From: Dactylorhiza incarnata
Taxonomy: Eukaryota > Streptophyta > Magnoliopsida > Asparagales > Orchidaceae
DNA: 64,000 nt
Reading direction: 5' to 3'
Assembly (NCBI GenBank): GCA_033032865.1
Contig: JAWHQI010000068.1
Location: 6,076,001 to 6,140,000 of the forward strand
Below the pieces are notes generated by a model. The model saw only the letters and a program-made list of their open reading frames with translations. It was not told the DNA's origin and made no database searches. The position numbers and the translations under genes are program-made. Each line of letters opens with the position of its first letter. The stretch's first letter is position 1. Shown one piece after another: positions 32,687-43,800 of the stretch.

Positions 32687-34180
32687 CAACACACTGACCC
32701 GCAAGTCCTGTGCCTACAGCCTAGGCCCGCAAGCCCCTACTGCACCTAATCCCTCAAGCTCGACAAGTCGCACCCGCAAGTGCACTGCCCTGGCCCTCAA
32801 GCCTCACAGCTCTCCAGCCCTCAAGCTAGACAATTTGGCCAGCAAGCCTTACAAGAAAATACAATAATAAAATGTTTCTTCTGCCGGATGAACATCGACA
32901 ACTTTAGCCTGTTGAAGATCGGCTCCTTAAGATTGAAGAAGATTGTTCTGAATCAGATCTTGAGCGCACGGTTCTTCTTCAAATCTTTTCTTAGCCAGAT
33001 GAGGATTGGCTTCTTAGCAGTTGATGAAGATGACTGCTCCTTCTTTTTCTCTTTCTTTCTTGCGACGCTTGTGTTTTTCGATTCGCTCTATGCACAAGTT
33101 CTTTCTTGATGATTAACCTTTTTAGGGCAACCTCATGTATCCTTTTTTATAAGACTGCGAGGTCTTCCAACGGTCTTCTAAAAAGTTTCTTTATGTGTCA
33201 GACCTCCATTCCTTTTTAGCACGCGCTGATATCTTTATTTCTTTTGGAGTACGAGCTAATACCTCGATTCATTAAGTGCACGCACTGATTGGACAATCAG
33301 GCGGCGGCATTAACTGCTGACAGTATGTCAGCACGATTTGAATCTGTCTCGACGATATTTCCATTGTTATGACGACATGGATAATATCTCGACGACAGGC
33401 CTTTATCGATGCCATGAACTCTGGTAGACCTTCATGTCTTCTTTCTTATGCCTCTGATGTTGGTATCACAACTATGCAAGATATCCTTGCGATTCTGTAT
33501 ATACGACGATCTTCTTTCTTTGACTTTGTCGTCGCGATCTTCTTTCTTGCAATATGTCGTCGTAATAATGTTGTTTACTCGACGACATGCCTTCTTCATG
33601 ACGATGTCCAGCGCCATCAGTCATCCTTAGCTTTATCAACGACAAGGCTTCTATATGATGATATCTGTTCTTCTTGACAGTATGGCCACTTGTTGATGTC
33701 TACGATACAGCATCCTCTCGACGACATTCCTTCCTTCGATATCTTTGAGTCTTCTCTATGTTCTACGAACAGATTTCTGCGATCGATGAACTTTCCATCC
33801 TTCGTTCGATGATCGGCATTCTTCGTTCGACGATCTCGCCACGTCTCAGCATTCGACGATCGGCATTCTTCGTTCGACGATCTCGCCATGTCTCAGCGTT
33901 CAACGATTGGCATTCTTCGTTCGACGATCTCGCTAAGTCTCAGCGTTCGACGAACTCGCCATGTCTCAACGATCGACGAACACGCAACTTCTCGGCGGTT
34001 GCTTTACTCATTATCACGACGACAAGCATTCTTTGTCGACGATATCGCCTGTTCTTCTCGACGATATGTACTTATATTTTCCTGAGATTATGAACTACAT
34101 GTACGATCAAATACAAAGTGAAGTACTCTTGACCTGATGACTTCTTCAAATCAGGAATCATGTGGGCAAGATTCCCAACA
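32687..34180 (-). repeat. Element E 3' LTR, distal ~345 bp missing
   Basis: Aligns with 48558-50052. On the minus strand it starts TGTTGGGAATC at 34180 next to the polypurine tract. The last ~345 bp of the LTR (the equivalent of 48215-48557) are absent, and D-prime sequence begins at the break. The TATA-like box is near 33146-33153 (minus TTATAAAA). U3 includes CGACGACA/TTCGTTCGACGATC repeats at ~33780-33990. Confidence 0.85.
33780..33990 (-). repeat. TCGTCGAACG repeat array in element E U3 (left copy)
   Basis: In plus reading, CATTCTTCGTTCGACGATCTCGC and GTCTCAGCGTTCGACGA-type units alternate about six times. In element orientation the core is TCGTCGAACG. The right LTR copy is at about 49660-49870. 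Confidence 0.8.
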
Positions 34181-34181
34181 A

Positions 34182-34195
34182 TCTCCCCCTATTTA
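34182..34195 (-). other. Element E polypurine tract
   Basis: Minus-strand AAATAGGGGGAGAT directly before the 3' LTR start (TGTTGGGAATC). Confidence 0.8.
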
Positions 34196-34595
34196 AAGAA
34201 GTCAGAATCTCAATTCAAGCCAACTTTGACTTGACATTAAATATCATAATCTTAGATGGAACTGTTTAAAGATTTAACTTATCTTTTGCAGAACTCTTGG
34301 AGTACATCAAGCTTGTAGCTCCCCCTTGATTTGATGCCTCTTCCTTGCTCCCCCTGCCTTTAAGGTCTTCTTGAGCACCACTTGAGCACCATTTCTCCCC
34401 CTTTCTGACTTCTTGCCTTCTGCTTTTCTAACCAGGGAGTAGCACAAGCTCCCCCTTGCTCAGGCATGATTCTTCAAGGTCCCGTGAGATTTTCTGACCA
34501 CTCATCGAGAAAGGCATTAGTAAATAATAAAGTTGAGGGTTACTCTAAGTTTAACATTTCCAATTGGAATTTGAAGAAGTTAAACTTAGCTTTAT

Positions 34596-35192
34596 CTAGG
34601 GGCTTTGTAAATATATCAGCCACTTGTTTGTGTGTTGGGAGAAATTCAAGGATGATATCTTCATTTTCCACATGCTCCCTGATGAAGTAATACCTGATCT
34701 CAATATGCTTAGTCCTGCTGTGAGATACAGGGTTCTTAGCAATTGAGATAGCACTTGAAGAGTCACAAAACAGGGGTTTTTGGTCATCTTTAGATTGTAG
34801 TCTTCAAGTTGATGTTGAATCCATAGCAGTTGGGCACAACAGCTCCCAGCAGAGATATACTCTGATTTTGCTGTCGAGATTGCCACACTGGTCTGCTTCT
34901 TACTGCTCCAGGAAATCAGTCTTCCACCAAGGAATTGGCATGTCCCCGAGGTACTCTTTCTATCTTCCTTGCACACTGCATAATCTGCATCTGAATAACC
35001 AGTCAGTTCACACTCATTGTTCCTAGGGCACCATAGGCCAAGATTTGATGTACCCTTTAGGTATCTTAAGATTCTCTTGACAGAGACATAATGAGATTCC
35101 TTAGGATTCACCTGATATCTAGCACAGACACATGTAGCAAACATTATGTCAGGCCTACTTGCAGTTAAATAAAGCAAGGATCCAATATGCAT
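34596..35192 (-). pseudogene. Element E RNase H
   Basis: Minus-strand frame with [40 protein letters not shown] and ISWSSKKQTSVAISTAKSEY, the copia RNase H blocks. After KMTKNPCF the reading leaves the family pattern, so a further frameshift lies near 34790. It joins the RT frame through a one-base deletion at about 35190. Its 3' end lies ~400 bp before the LTR; the stretch 34196-34595 holds no recognised frame. Confidence 0.85.
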
Positions 35193-36565
35193 CTATACTT
35201 GGTTTCATCAAAGGGTATGCCCTTCTCATCCTTGTCCAGAGACATATTGGTTCCCATTGGAGTTTTCATTGAAGAAGCACTATCCAATCCAAATTTCTTG
35301 ACTAGCTCCCTAGTGAATTTGGTCTGAGAGATGAAAATCCCATCTTCATATTGTTTCACTTGGAGACCTAGGAAGTATTTGAGCTCACCCATACTGCTCA
35401 TCTCAAACTTTCCCTGCATCAAGTTGGCAAACTTTTTGCAGAGATTGTTATCTGTAGAGCCAAAGATGATGTCATCTACATAGATCTGCACTAGCAAGAT
35501 CTTGCCCTTCACTTCCCTTAGGAACAATGTCTTATCAATCTTTCCCCTTGAGAACTTGTTCTCAATTAGAAAGCTTGACAGCGTCTCATACCAGGCCCTA
35601 GGTGTCTGCTTTAAGCCATAAAGTGCTTTTCTAAGAAAGTAAATATAATCAGGATAAGTAGAGTCAATAAAACCTGAAGGCTGCTCTAAATATACTTCCT
35701 CTTTGAGGTCACCATTTAGGAAGGCTGGCTTCACATCCATTTGGTAGACCTTGAAACCTTTGTATGTTGCATAGGCGAGGAACAGTCTTATTGCTTCCAG
35801 TCTGGCTACTGGAGCGAATGTCTGATCAAAATCTACCCCCTCCTCTTGTCTGTAGCCTTTTGCCACTAGTCTTGCTTTATTCTTGGTGATGATTCCATTT
35901 TCATCCAACTTGTTCCTGTAGACCCATTTGATTCCTATGATGTTGTGCCCTTGGGGTCTTGGAACCAATTTCCACACTTTGCATCTTTTAAATTGGTTCA
36001 GTTCCTCCTCCATTGCAGCAATCCAAAATGGATCCTGATTTGCTTCCTCAAATTTCTTGGGTTCAATTTGAGAGAGAAAACTCAGGTACAATGCTTGATT
36101 TGCAGCTCTACTTCTTGTCAGCACCCCTTGGTTGACATTTCCTATTATCTGCTCTTGGGTATGATCTCTTGCTTGTCTTATGGTAGTTTGAAGTGTTCTG
36201 GGTATTTCTGCAGGAGCTACTTCTTCAGACCGTAATTCTTCTGCCGTTTCTGTATCTTCTGCAGGTTCTACCTCTATTTCAACCATCACTGGCTGATTCT
36301 TGTTGTTGAATGAGGTGTCAACATTGTCTTCAATGGATAGCTTCTCTAATCTTTCCACTGTACCGGCATTCACTAGAGAACTAGACCAGCCCTTATGGAT
36401 AAGGCTAGTCTCATCAAATACAACATGAACAGATTCTTCCACTGTTTGGGTATTGAGGTTGTATACTCTGTATGCCTGGCTGTAGGAGCTGTATCTAACA
36501 AAAATACCTTCACAGCTTTTCTCAGCAAACTTAGTTAGTTTAGATTTCCCATTATTAAGGGCATA
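35165..36565 (-). pseudogene. Element E integrase C-terminus and reverse transcriptase
   Basis: After the TGA at 36568-36566 the same frame continues with [20 protein letters not shown] and [10 protein letters not shown] (integrase C-terminal region). Then copia [57 protein letters not shown] (the usual S/T replaced by P), and the catalytic box [12 protein letters not shown], followed by [14 protein letters not shown]. The residues from M36442 form an open 425-codon stretch. A one-base loss ends the frame at 35165. Confidence 0.88.
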
Positions 36566-37705
36566 TCATTTGCTACCAAGGATCCTAAAGTAGGATAGAG
36601 TTGGTTTTCTGCCCTTCATTAGCTCATAGGGAGTTTTCTTGTGGTTTTTGATGATAAAGGCCCTGTTTATCACATGACAAGCAGTGTTGACAACCTCTGC
36701 CCATAAGTATTCTGGTAATGAGGAGTCACTTAGCATTGTCCTGATAGCCTCTATCAAGGTTCTGTTCTTCCTTTCAGCAACCCCATTCTATTGAGGAGTT
36801 CTAGGGGAGGAGAATTCTTGGGAGATACCTAGGTCTTGGCAGAATTCTGTCATGGCCCCTGACTGAAATTCTGTCCCATGGTCACTTCTGAATTTGACCA
36901 CAGTACAGCTCATCTCATTTTGGATCTGCCAGACATAATTCTTCAAGATATCGAGGGTATCTGATTTCGTTTTGAAGAAGAATACCCAAGTGAACCTTGA
37001 GTAGTCATCAACAACTGCAAGGGTGTAGGCCTTCCCTCCTAAGCTATGAACTGACATGAGACCAAATAAATCCATGTGCAGTAAAAATGAGCACCTTGTG
37101 GACTCTTTGTTAGAGATAATTTTAAAGCTAGTCCTAGTCTGCTTTCCAAGTAGGCAGGCTTGACAAGGACCATCTTTGATGCACTTAATGTCAGGTCCAT
37201 TTTTGACCAGGTTTTGTGAGAAAAGCTTGCCTATTGTCTTATAATTGATTTGTGCAAGTCTCTTGTGCCATTGTACACATAAAGCCTCTTTGCCATCAGC
37301 TACAAGACATATGGGCATGGATGAATTTATATTAAGGAAATTTAAACAATAAATGTTCCCACTCCGAGTGCCAGTTAAGGTAGTCTCAGAATCTGAGGAC
37401 TTCTTAATTAGACACTTGTCCTTGTGGTAAGTAATAACGAAGCCTAGATCACAAAGCTGACTTATGATTATGAGGTTGTGTCTCAACCCCTCCACATAAG
37501 CTACCTTTGTGATGGTAACTAACCCATTAGTTATGTTGTCGTAGCCCCTGGTCACCCCCTTTTCTGAACCTCCAAAGATAACAGTCGGTCCATTCTCCAC
37601 AGGGATGAATTCTTTCAAATACTTTCTGACTCCAGTCATATGCCTGGAGCAGCCACTGTCCAAATACCAAATTGGAGATTGGTTGGCATTTGGATCTACC
37701 TGCAA
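36566..37705 (-). pseudogene. Element E protease and integrase
   Basis: Protease active site WYLDSGCSRHMTG at ~residue 13 of the frame from 37705. Integrase zinc region (WHKRLAQINYKTI...CQACLLGKQTRTSF; the usual second His reads Gln), core MDLFGLM (usually D-L-F-G-P), RSDHGTEFQ, then TAG at 36790-36788 within PRTPQ-stop-NGVAERKNRT (family has Gln). The frame continues to TGA at 36568-36566. It is preceded by TGA at 37714-37712. Confidence 0.87.
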
Positions 37706-37711
37706 AACAAA

Positions 37712-38587
37712 TCACTTCCCCTCAAGTACCCAATAGGGATTGGATCCTTGGTTTCTGTTAGGGTGATAGAATGGAATCGCAAACCTCGGAGGGTTCTGCA
37801 CTCTCCTTACATTGATCCCTGTTGGGTTGAACCAACAGTCCAATGCAAAGTGGCCTACTTTCCCGCAGCACCAACACTCATATCTGTTATATCTTCTCTT
37901 CTGCTTCATCATCTGAGTAGGATGACAGTGCTGATGAGCAGGAGAGAAGGCTTCTTGTCTAACAGATCTAGGGTGAACCTCATGTGTGTGAGCCGGTGGA
38001 GGAATTGGCTTCACCACTCTTTGGTTCACCTTTTTGGGAGCAGGCTTTGTAGGAACAACCTTTCCCATTCTCTTGTCTACTGTTGCTGCAGGTCTGTGGG
38101 CTGAAGGACTTGCTAACAGCACCTTCTTGTAAGAGGGTCTAGCTTCAGGATCTTTGCCCATGACTGGTTCCTGATTGAAACTGATACCAGCTCTGAACTG
38201 TCCAGAGAAGGTGTCAGTTGCTTGCAGGATAGTTTTGGGCATTGAGAAGCTGGAAGCAAGTTTCTTCTCCGCCAACAACAATTCCTCAAGGTCCCTAATG
38301 ACCTTGTTTTTCTACCCTAACTCAGCATTCTTAAGCCTTATGGCTTCCTTAAGCTTGTCCACTTATTTTCTCATAGAAGTTAGCTTCGCAGCTGTCTCCT
38401 GGAGCTTGGATTGGACAGGCTTCAAGGATTCTAACTCCTTGGTTTGCATTTTGAGGAGTTTCTTACTGCTTTTGAAGGCTTTCCATAATGCTTTATATTG
38501 CCTTATTAGTTCAGATTCAACTTCATACTGAGATCTTGAGGATATGTTGTTGGCAGCAGACACCTCCTCATCATCATGCAAAGAATC
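37712..38587 (-). pseudogene. Element E gag C-terminal part and linker
   Basis: Resumes after the element I insertion (TSD 38583-38587). The first part is coiled-coil-like (KALWKAFKSSKKLLKMQTKE, LKPVQSKLQETAAKL). Stops at 38365-38363 and at about 38314 interrupt one frame. Then a basic region and a second zinc-knuckle CWCCGKVGHFALDC at ~37876-37835. It ends at TGA 37714-37712 directly before the protease. Confidence 0.8.
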
Positions 38588-38765
38588 TGTTGGAGTTGCC
38601 ATTGTGATCTAGAAGTGGTCAAACATGTAATCTCACTGCCAACGCGATATGAGCCTGCAGGGTCGCACATAAGAGCATGTGGAGAAGATGGAAGATTGAC
38701 TGTGTTGGTAAAGGTTACCAATCACCATATATAGAATGGGGAAATCCAGCAGGTTGTTGCTATCT

Positions 38766-39148
38766 GAATTCGTCGGGTTTACACGGATAGAATTCGTCGG
38801 ATTCGTCGGGATTCGTCGGATTGTCCCGTGAACACTCGACGAATTATTACAGAAACCCTTCATTCGACAAAATGTTGTCGTCTGTCTGGATTTGTCGGGA
38901 TTCGTCGGGATTCGTCGGGTTGTCCCGTGAAGACTCGACGAATTGTTACAGAGATCATTCTTGGCAAATGTTGCCGTTTGATCTGATTCGTCGGATTCGT
39001 CGGATTGTCCCGTGAAGACTCGACGAATTGTTACAGAGATCATTTTCTCGGCAAATGTTGCCGTCTGATCTGATTCGTCGGATTCGTCGGATTGTCCCGT
39101 GAAATCTCGACGAATGATCTTCCGTGGAATTCCGACGAATTGTAACAG
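38766..39148 (+). repeat. ATTCGTCGG/CTCGACGAATTGTTACAG array in element I U3
   Basis: At least four units, each with repeated ATTCGTCGG, TTGTCCCGTGAA, then CTCGACGAATT and GTTACAGA-type sequence. The ATTCGTCGG and CTCGACGAAT halves are inverted and can pair. The right LTR copy is at 45945-46327. Confidence 0.9.
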
Positions 39149-39212
39149 AAGCCCTTATTCTGATGTGTGGTCTGCGGATAGCGATTCTTCTAGAAGCTGT
39201 TTATCCTTTGGG

Positions 39213-39220
39213 TATAAATA
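39213..39220 (+). promoter_or_regulatory. Element I 5' LTR TATA box
   Basis: TATAAATA in GGGTATAAATAGGAC, ~65 bp after the U3 array; a convincing Pol II core promoter for the element. Confidence 0.65.
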
Positions 39221-39670
39221 GGACTTCGTTTTTAGGGTTCTGATAACTTACGAAGAGAAAGGCCGATGGAAGTGTTCCGCTCTCGCCCGAACCCTAGACG
39301 GAAGGAGTTCCGTCTCTGAATCGCGTCCGCCGACCTCCTCTCCGGCGATCGTCGTCGTGTATGTTCTTCCTGGAGCGAACCTAGCAGTTCGTGGAAGTGC
39401 AAAGGTGCAGTCGTTCTTCTCCCGGCTCGTGTGGACTGCTGTAGAGACGTAGACATTATTCTACGTGAGTACTCGCATAGCCGACGACGAGAATCAACTC
39501 GTGGAGCATCTAGGTTGGATTTGATCCAATCCCGCAAAGGTAATTTCATACCTAGCATTTTGTTAACTTCTTGATTCAACGTTCATGGCCGATCCAAAGT
39601 CTTTTTGGGTTGTTTCTGTTTATTTCCGCTGCGCCTACATTTGATGTATGGTTCTAGAAAAACCCAACAG

Positions 39671-39682
39671 TGGTATCAGAGC
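39671..39682 (+). other. Element I primer-binding site (tRNA-Met)
   Basis: TGGTATCAGAGC one base after the LTR end; full match to the initiator-Met complement over this core. Confidence 0.93.
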
Positions 39683-40832
39683 TAGGTTCTGGTCATGGAT
39701 TTTGTTTCAGAAGTTAGGCTATTCCAGTACGTGCAAATCTAGGTATTTGGAAGCGTTCTAAATGTCAAGATTTCTTCTTGGAATATCACATTTGATGTGA
39801 TTTTGTGTGGTTTCTGGTGGTGGGATTTCAAAAATTTTGGTCGGGGCTCTGCCCCGCACCCCGCAAGGGCTCTGCCCCTTGACCCCGCTCGCTGATCGGT
39901 CAGCGAGACCACCGCCAGGGTCGCGGCCCCTTGGAACCCCGCCAGGAACGTCTGGGATTTCCTGGTAATTTCTAATTGTTAGAAATTATTGTCTCCTTAG
40001 CAGTAACCGTCCCTCAAGTGGTTAATGAACCCTTGTTCTGTTTTGGATTTTGAATCCAACAATGAGAGACGAGCTTGTCTACTGCTTTAAGTCGAGTTGT
40101 CTTTGCCTTTGTCCAATGCATGTAAATCTGAAGATTTGGAAGAGTTCTAAATGTCCAGATTTAGCCTTTTCGTCTATCAAAGGTTGATAGTCTTATGTTG
40201 TGCACATAAGGGATGCATGTGGATTTAAGAAAGCTTGTTTTTCTGTGGATGTGCACTTTGATCAAATGTTGATCATGGTTAAGTGTTAACCTATTATTAA
40301 AATTAAAATCCCTTCATCAAATATTAAGTGTTCGGATGCCTTCCGATGGATGACACTCTTCCTGCCTCGATCGATGAAGTGTGGGCTTGCCAAAGCAAGG
40401 TGCATTAATCTATCTTGGTAAGGGTGCGAGCGGATAATTGTGATATCCCACTGTCGACATCGGGTCTAACTTAACTAGGTGACCTCAAAAGGTTGAGTGC
40501 CTAGAGGCATAGGGTTGGCATGCACCATATGATGGATGCGAATAAGGAGTTATTCACCAGCCATACAAGAGTTGCATGAGGATGCAATTGGCAAGCGTTG
40601 CCTACCTAAATAACCGCATTATGAGAGGAACGCCAAAGCGGACTCGTGGTGTTGGTGAAATACGGATCTTGTCCACTAAGAGAGTAGCTCGCAATGGACT
40701 CTCCGAATTGATAGTGAGGGCCATCAATTTGAGTAAAATAGTGGGAGTATTTAATTGAAGTCCAAATTAAAATAAATTGTATTTTGAAATTAGGGTACTA
40801 ATTAAATTCTGCATGAATTCTTGTAGAACTCC
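39683..40832 (+). other. Element I leader with GC-rich segment
   Basis: 1.15-kb untranslated leader. Contains a compact GC-rich stretch (39839-39952) with repeated GGGCTCTGCCCC and GCTCGCTGATCGGTCAGCGAG, the latter nearly self-complementary (stem CTCGCTGA/TCAGCGAG). The 60-codon frame at 40576 is not recognisable. Confidence 0.65.
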
Positions 40833-43800
40833 ATGGCAAGTGGTTCACATTCCACCTTGTCCCTGAGAGCTATCCTTGAGAAGGACAAGCTAAGTGGGAC
40901 AAATTACATGGACTGGTATAGGAACCTGAGAATTGTTCTCAGGCAAGAGCGAAAGCTCTACGTCTTGGAAGAAGAAGCCCCCGAGGTGCCGACCGGGAAC
41001 TCGTCCCGTGTTGATAAGGATGCTTATAAGAAGTATACCGATGACGCCTTAGACGTCGAGTGCCTTATGCTTGCCACCATGAACTCTGAGCTTCAGAAGC
41101 AACACGAGAACATGGGGTGCAAGGAGATTGACGAGCACCTAAAGAAAATGTTTCAAGGGCAAGCTCGTCAAGAGAGGTTCGATGTCACGAAGGCCTTATT
41201 TCAGTGCAAAATGGGAGCTCGAGACTCGGTTGGTACTCACGTACTCAAGATGATTGGGTATATAGAGAACCTGGAGAGACTGGGTTTTCCTCTGGGTCAA
41301 GAGTTGGCCACAGATCTTATCCTGCAATCGTTGCCGGATAGTTATGAGCAGTTTGTCTTGAACTACAACATGAATGAAATAGACAAGACACTGCCCGAGC
41401 TCCTAGGCATGTTGCGAACTGCCGAGATAAACATGAAGAAGGCCAAGCCTGCTAGTCCCATATTGATGGTACATAAAGGCAAGGGTAAGGCCAAGGGCTT
41501 CAAGAAGACGAAGGTGGGACATAAGTCACATCTTGAGCCCAAATCTTCTGCGCTGAAAAAGAAGAGCACCGTGAAGGAAGGAAAATGCCACCACTGTGGC
41601 AAGGCTGGTCATTGGAGGAGGAATTGTCCTTCGTACATTGAGGGTCTGCAGAAAATGAAGGGAGGTATGACTTCCGCTTCGGATATTTATGTTATAGAGA
41701 TAAACCTTTCTGCTCCTTCATCTTGGGTATTGGATACCGGATGTGGTTCTCACATTTGTACAAATGTGCAGGAACTAGGAAGGAGGAGATTGCTGAGTAA
41801 AGGAGAGGTGGACCTACGTGTCGGCAATGGAGCAAGAGTTGCTGCTGTAGCCGTAGGGGTTTACCGTCTTTCTTTGCCCAGTGGGCTTGTAATAGAACTT
41901 GATAATTGTTATTATGTTCCGGCCATAACTAGAAACATTATATCCATTTCATGCTTAGACATGATTGGATTTTCTTTTATAATTAAGAACAATTGTTGTT
42001 CTATATTTAAGAATGATGTTTGTTATGCTGTAGCTCAATTGTTTAATGGTCTTTATGTTTTGAACCTGGACCATCCGATCTATAATGTAGATAATAATAA
42101 AAGACTAAGAACAAATGACTCAAATCCTACATATCTCTGGCATTGTCGTTTGGGCCATATAAACGAGAAGCGCATATCCAAGCTCCATAAAGATGGACTA
42201 TTGGACTTATTTGATTATGAATCATTTGAGCGATGCGAGTCTTGTTTGTTAGGCAAGATGACTAAAACCCCTTTCACTGGTTATACTGAGAGGGCTGAGG
42301 ATCTCTTGGGTGTTGTACATAGTGATGTATGCGGACCCATGAGTTCTATGGCTAGAGGTGGGTATTTCTACTTTGTTACATTTACTGATGATTTCAGTAG
42401 ATACGGATACGTGTATCTTATGAAGTGCAAATCCGAAACCTTTGAAAAGTTCAAAGAGTTTAAGAATGAAGTGGAGAACCAATTGGGTAAAAAGGTTAAA
42501 GCACTCCGATCTGATCGAGGTGGCGAATACCTGAGTCATGAGTTCCGTGATCATCTGAAAGAGTGTGGTATTGTATCACAACTCACTCCACCTAGGACAC
42601 CGCAGCATAATGGTGTGTCTGAGAGGAGAAATCGTACTCTGTTAGACATGGTACGGTCGATGATGAGTCATGCAGACTTGCCTGTTTCCTTTTGGGGTTT
42701 TGCTTTAGAGACTGCTGCAATGACGCTGAATCGCGCTCCGACGAAAACGGTTCTAAAGACACCATATGAGATATGGACTGGGAAGCGTCCTAGTATGTCG
42801 TTCATTAAAATTTGGGGCTGTGAGGCATACGTACGACGTCAAATGCCTGACAAGCTGGAACCCAAATCAGATAAGTGTTATCTGGTGGGATATCCTAAGG
42901 AAACGAAGGGATATTACTTTTACCTACCGTCTGAGGGCAAAGTGTTTGTCGCAAGGACGGGTGTCTTCTTGGAGAAAGAGTTCTTATCAAGAAAGACGCA
43001 AAAGGTAGAACTTAAAGAAGTTCAAGAACCACAAATAGTGAATGAACCAGAGTTGGATTCTGAGCCAGGACTACAAGATGTTGTAGCTAGAGAACCTGCT
43101 CACGAAACACAAGTCCCACGTAGATCTGGTAGACCAAGATTTGAGCCTGAGAGATATGGATTTCTCGTGTCTCAAATAGGTAATGTGTTGCTTATGGATC
43201 ATGATGATGAACCAGCAACCTACCAAGAGGCTATGAATGGACCGGACTCCGACAAATGGCTTGAGGCTATGAAATCCGAAATGGACTCCATGTATATAAA
43301 CCAAGTTTGGAACTTGGTGGAACCACCTGAAGGGGTACGACCCATAGGGTGCAAGTGGGTCTTCAAGAAGAAGACCGACATGGATGGGAATGTACAGACA
43401 TTCAAAGGGCGACTGGTGGCTAAGGGTTTCAAGCAAATTCATGGTATTGACTATGATGAGACCTTTTCCCCTGTTGCCATGGTAAAGTCCATTAGGATAT
43501 TGCTTGCTATTGCTGCGTATTATGACTACGAGATCTGGCAGATGGATGTCAAAACGGCTTTCCTAAATGGAAACCTCCTTGAGGAAGTGTACATGACACA
43601 ACCCGAGGGTTTTGTATCCCCAAATGAAGCCACTAAAATATGCAAGCTGAATAGGTCCATTTATGGATTGAAACAGGCCTCTAGAAGTTGGAATCTTCGT
43701 TTTGATGAGAAGATCAAAAAGTTTGGTTTTGTCAAGAACGAGGATGAACCGTGTGTTTACAAGCGAATCAGTGGGAGCATTGTTGTCTTCCTGATATTGT

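Larger units (their letters stand above)
38588..39669 (+). repeat. Element I 5' LTR
   Basis: TGTTGGAGTT...ACCCAACA, 1082 bp. U3 holds an ATTCGTCGG / CTCGACGAATT array (38766-39148), then TATA box 39213, then R/U5. Confidence 0.95.

Noticed and set aside
35945..36235. Plus-strand 96-codon frame
   Set aside because: Antisense shadow of element E reverse transcriptase.
39839..39952. GC-rich segment in element I leader, considered as rRNA or organelle fragment
   Set aside because: Lies within the leader between primer site and gag; no rRNA-like sequence recognised. Kept only as a structural note.
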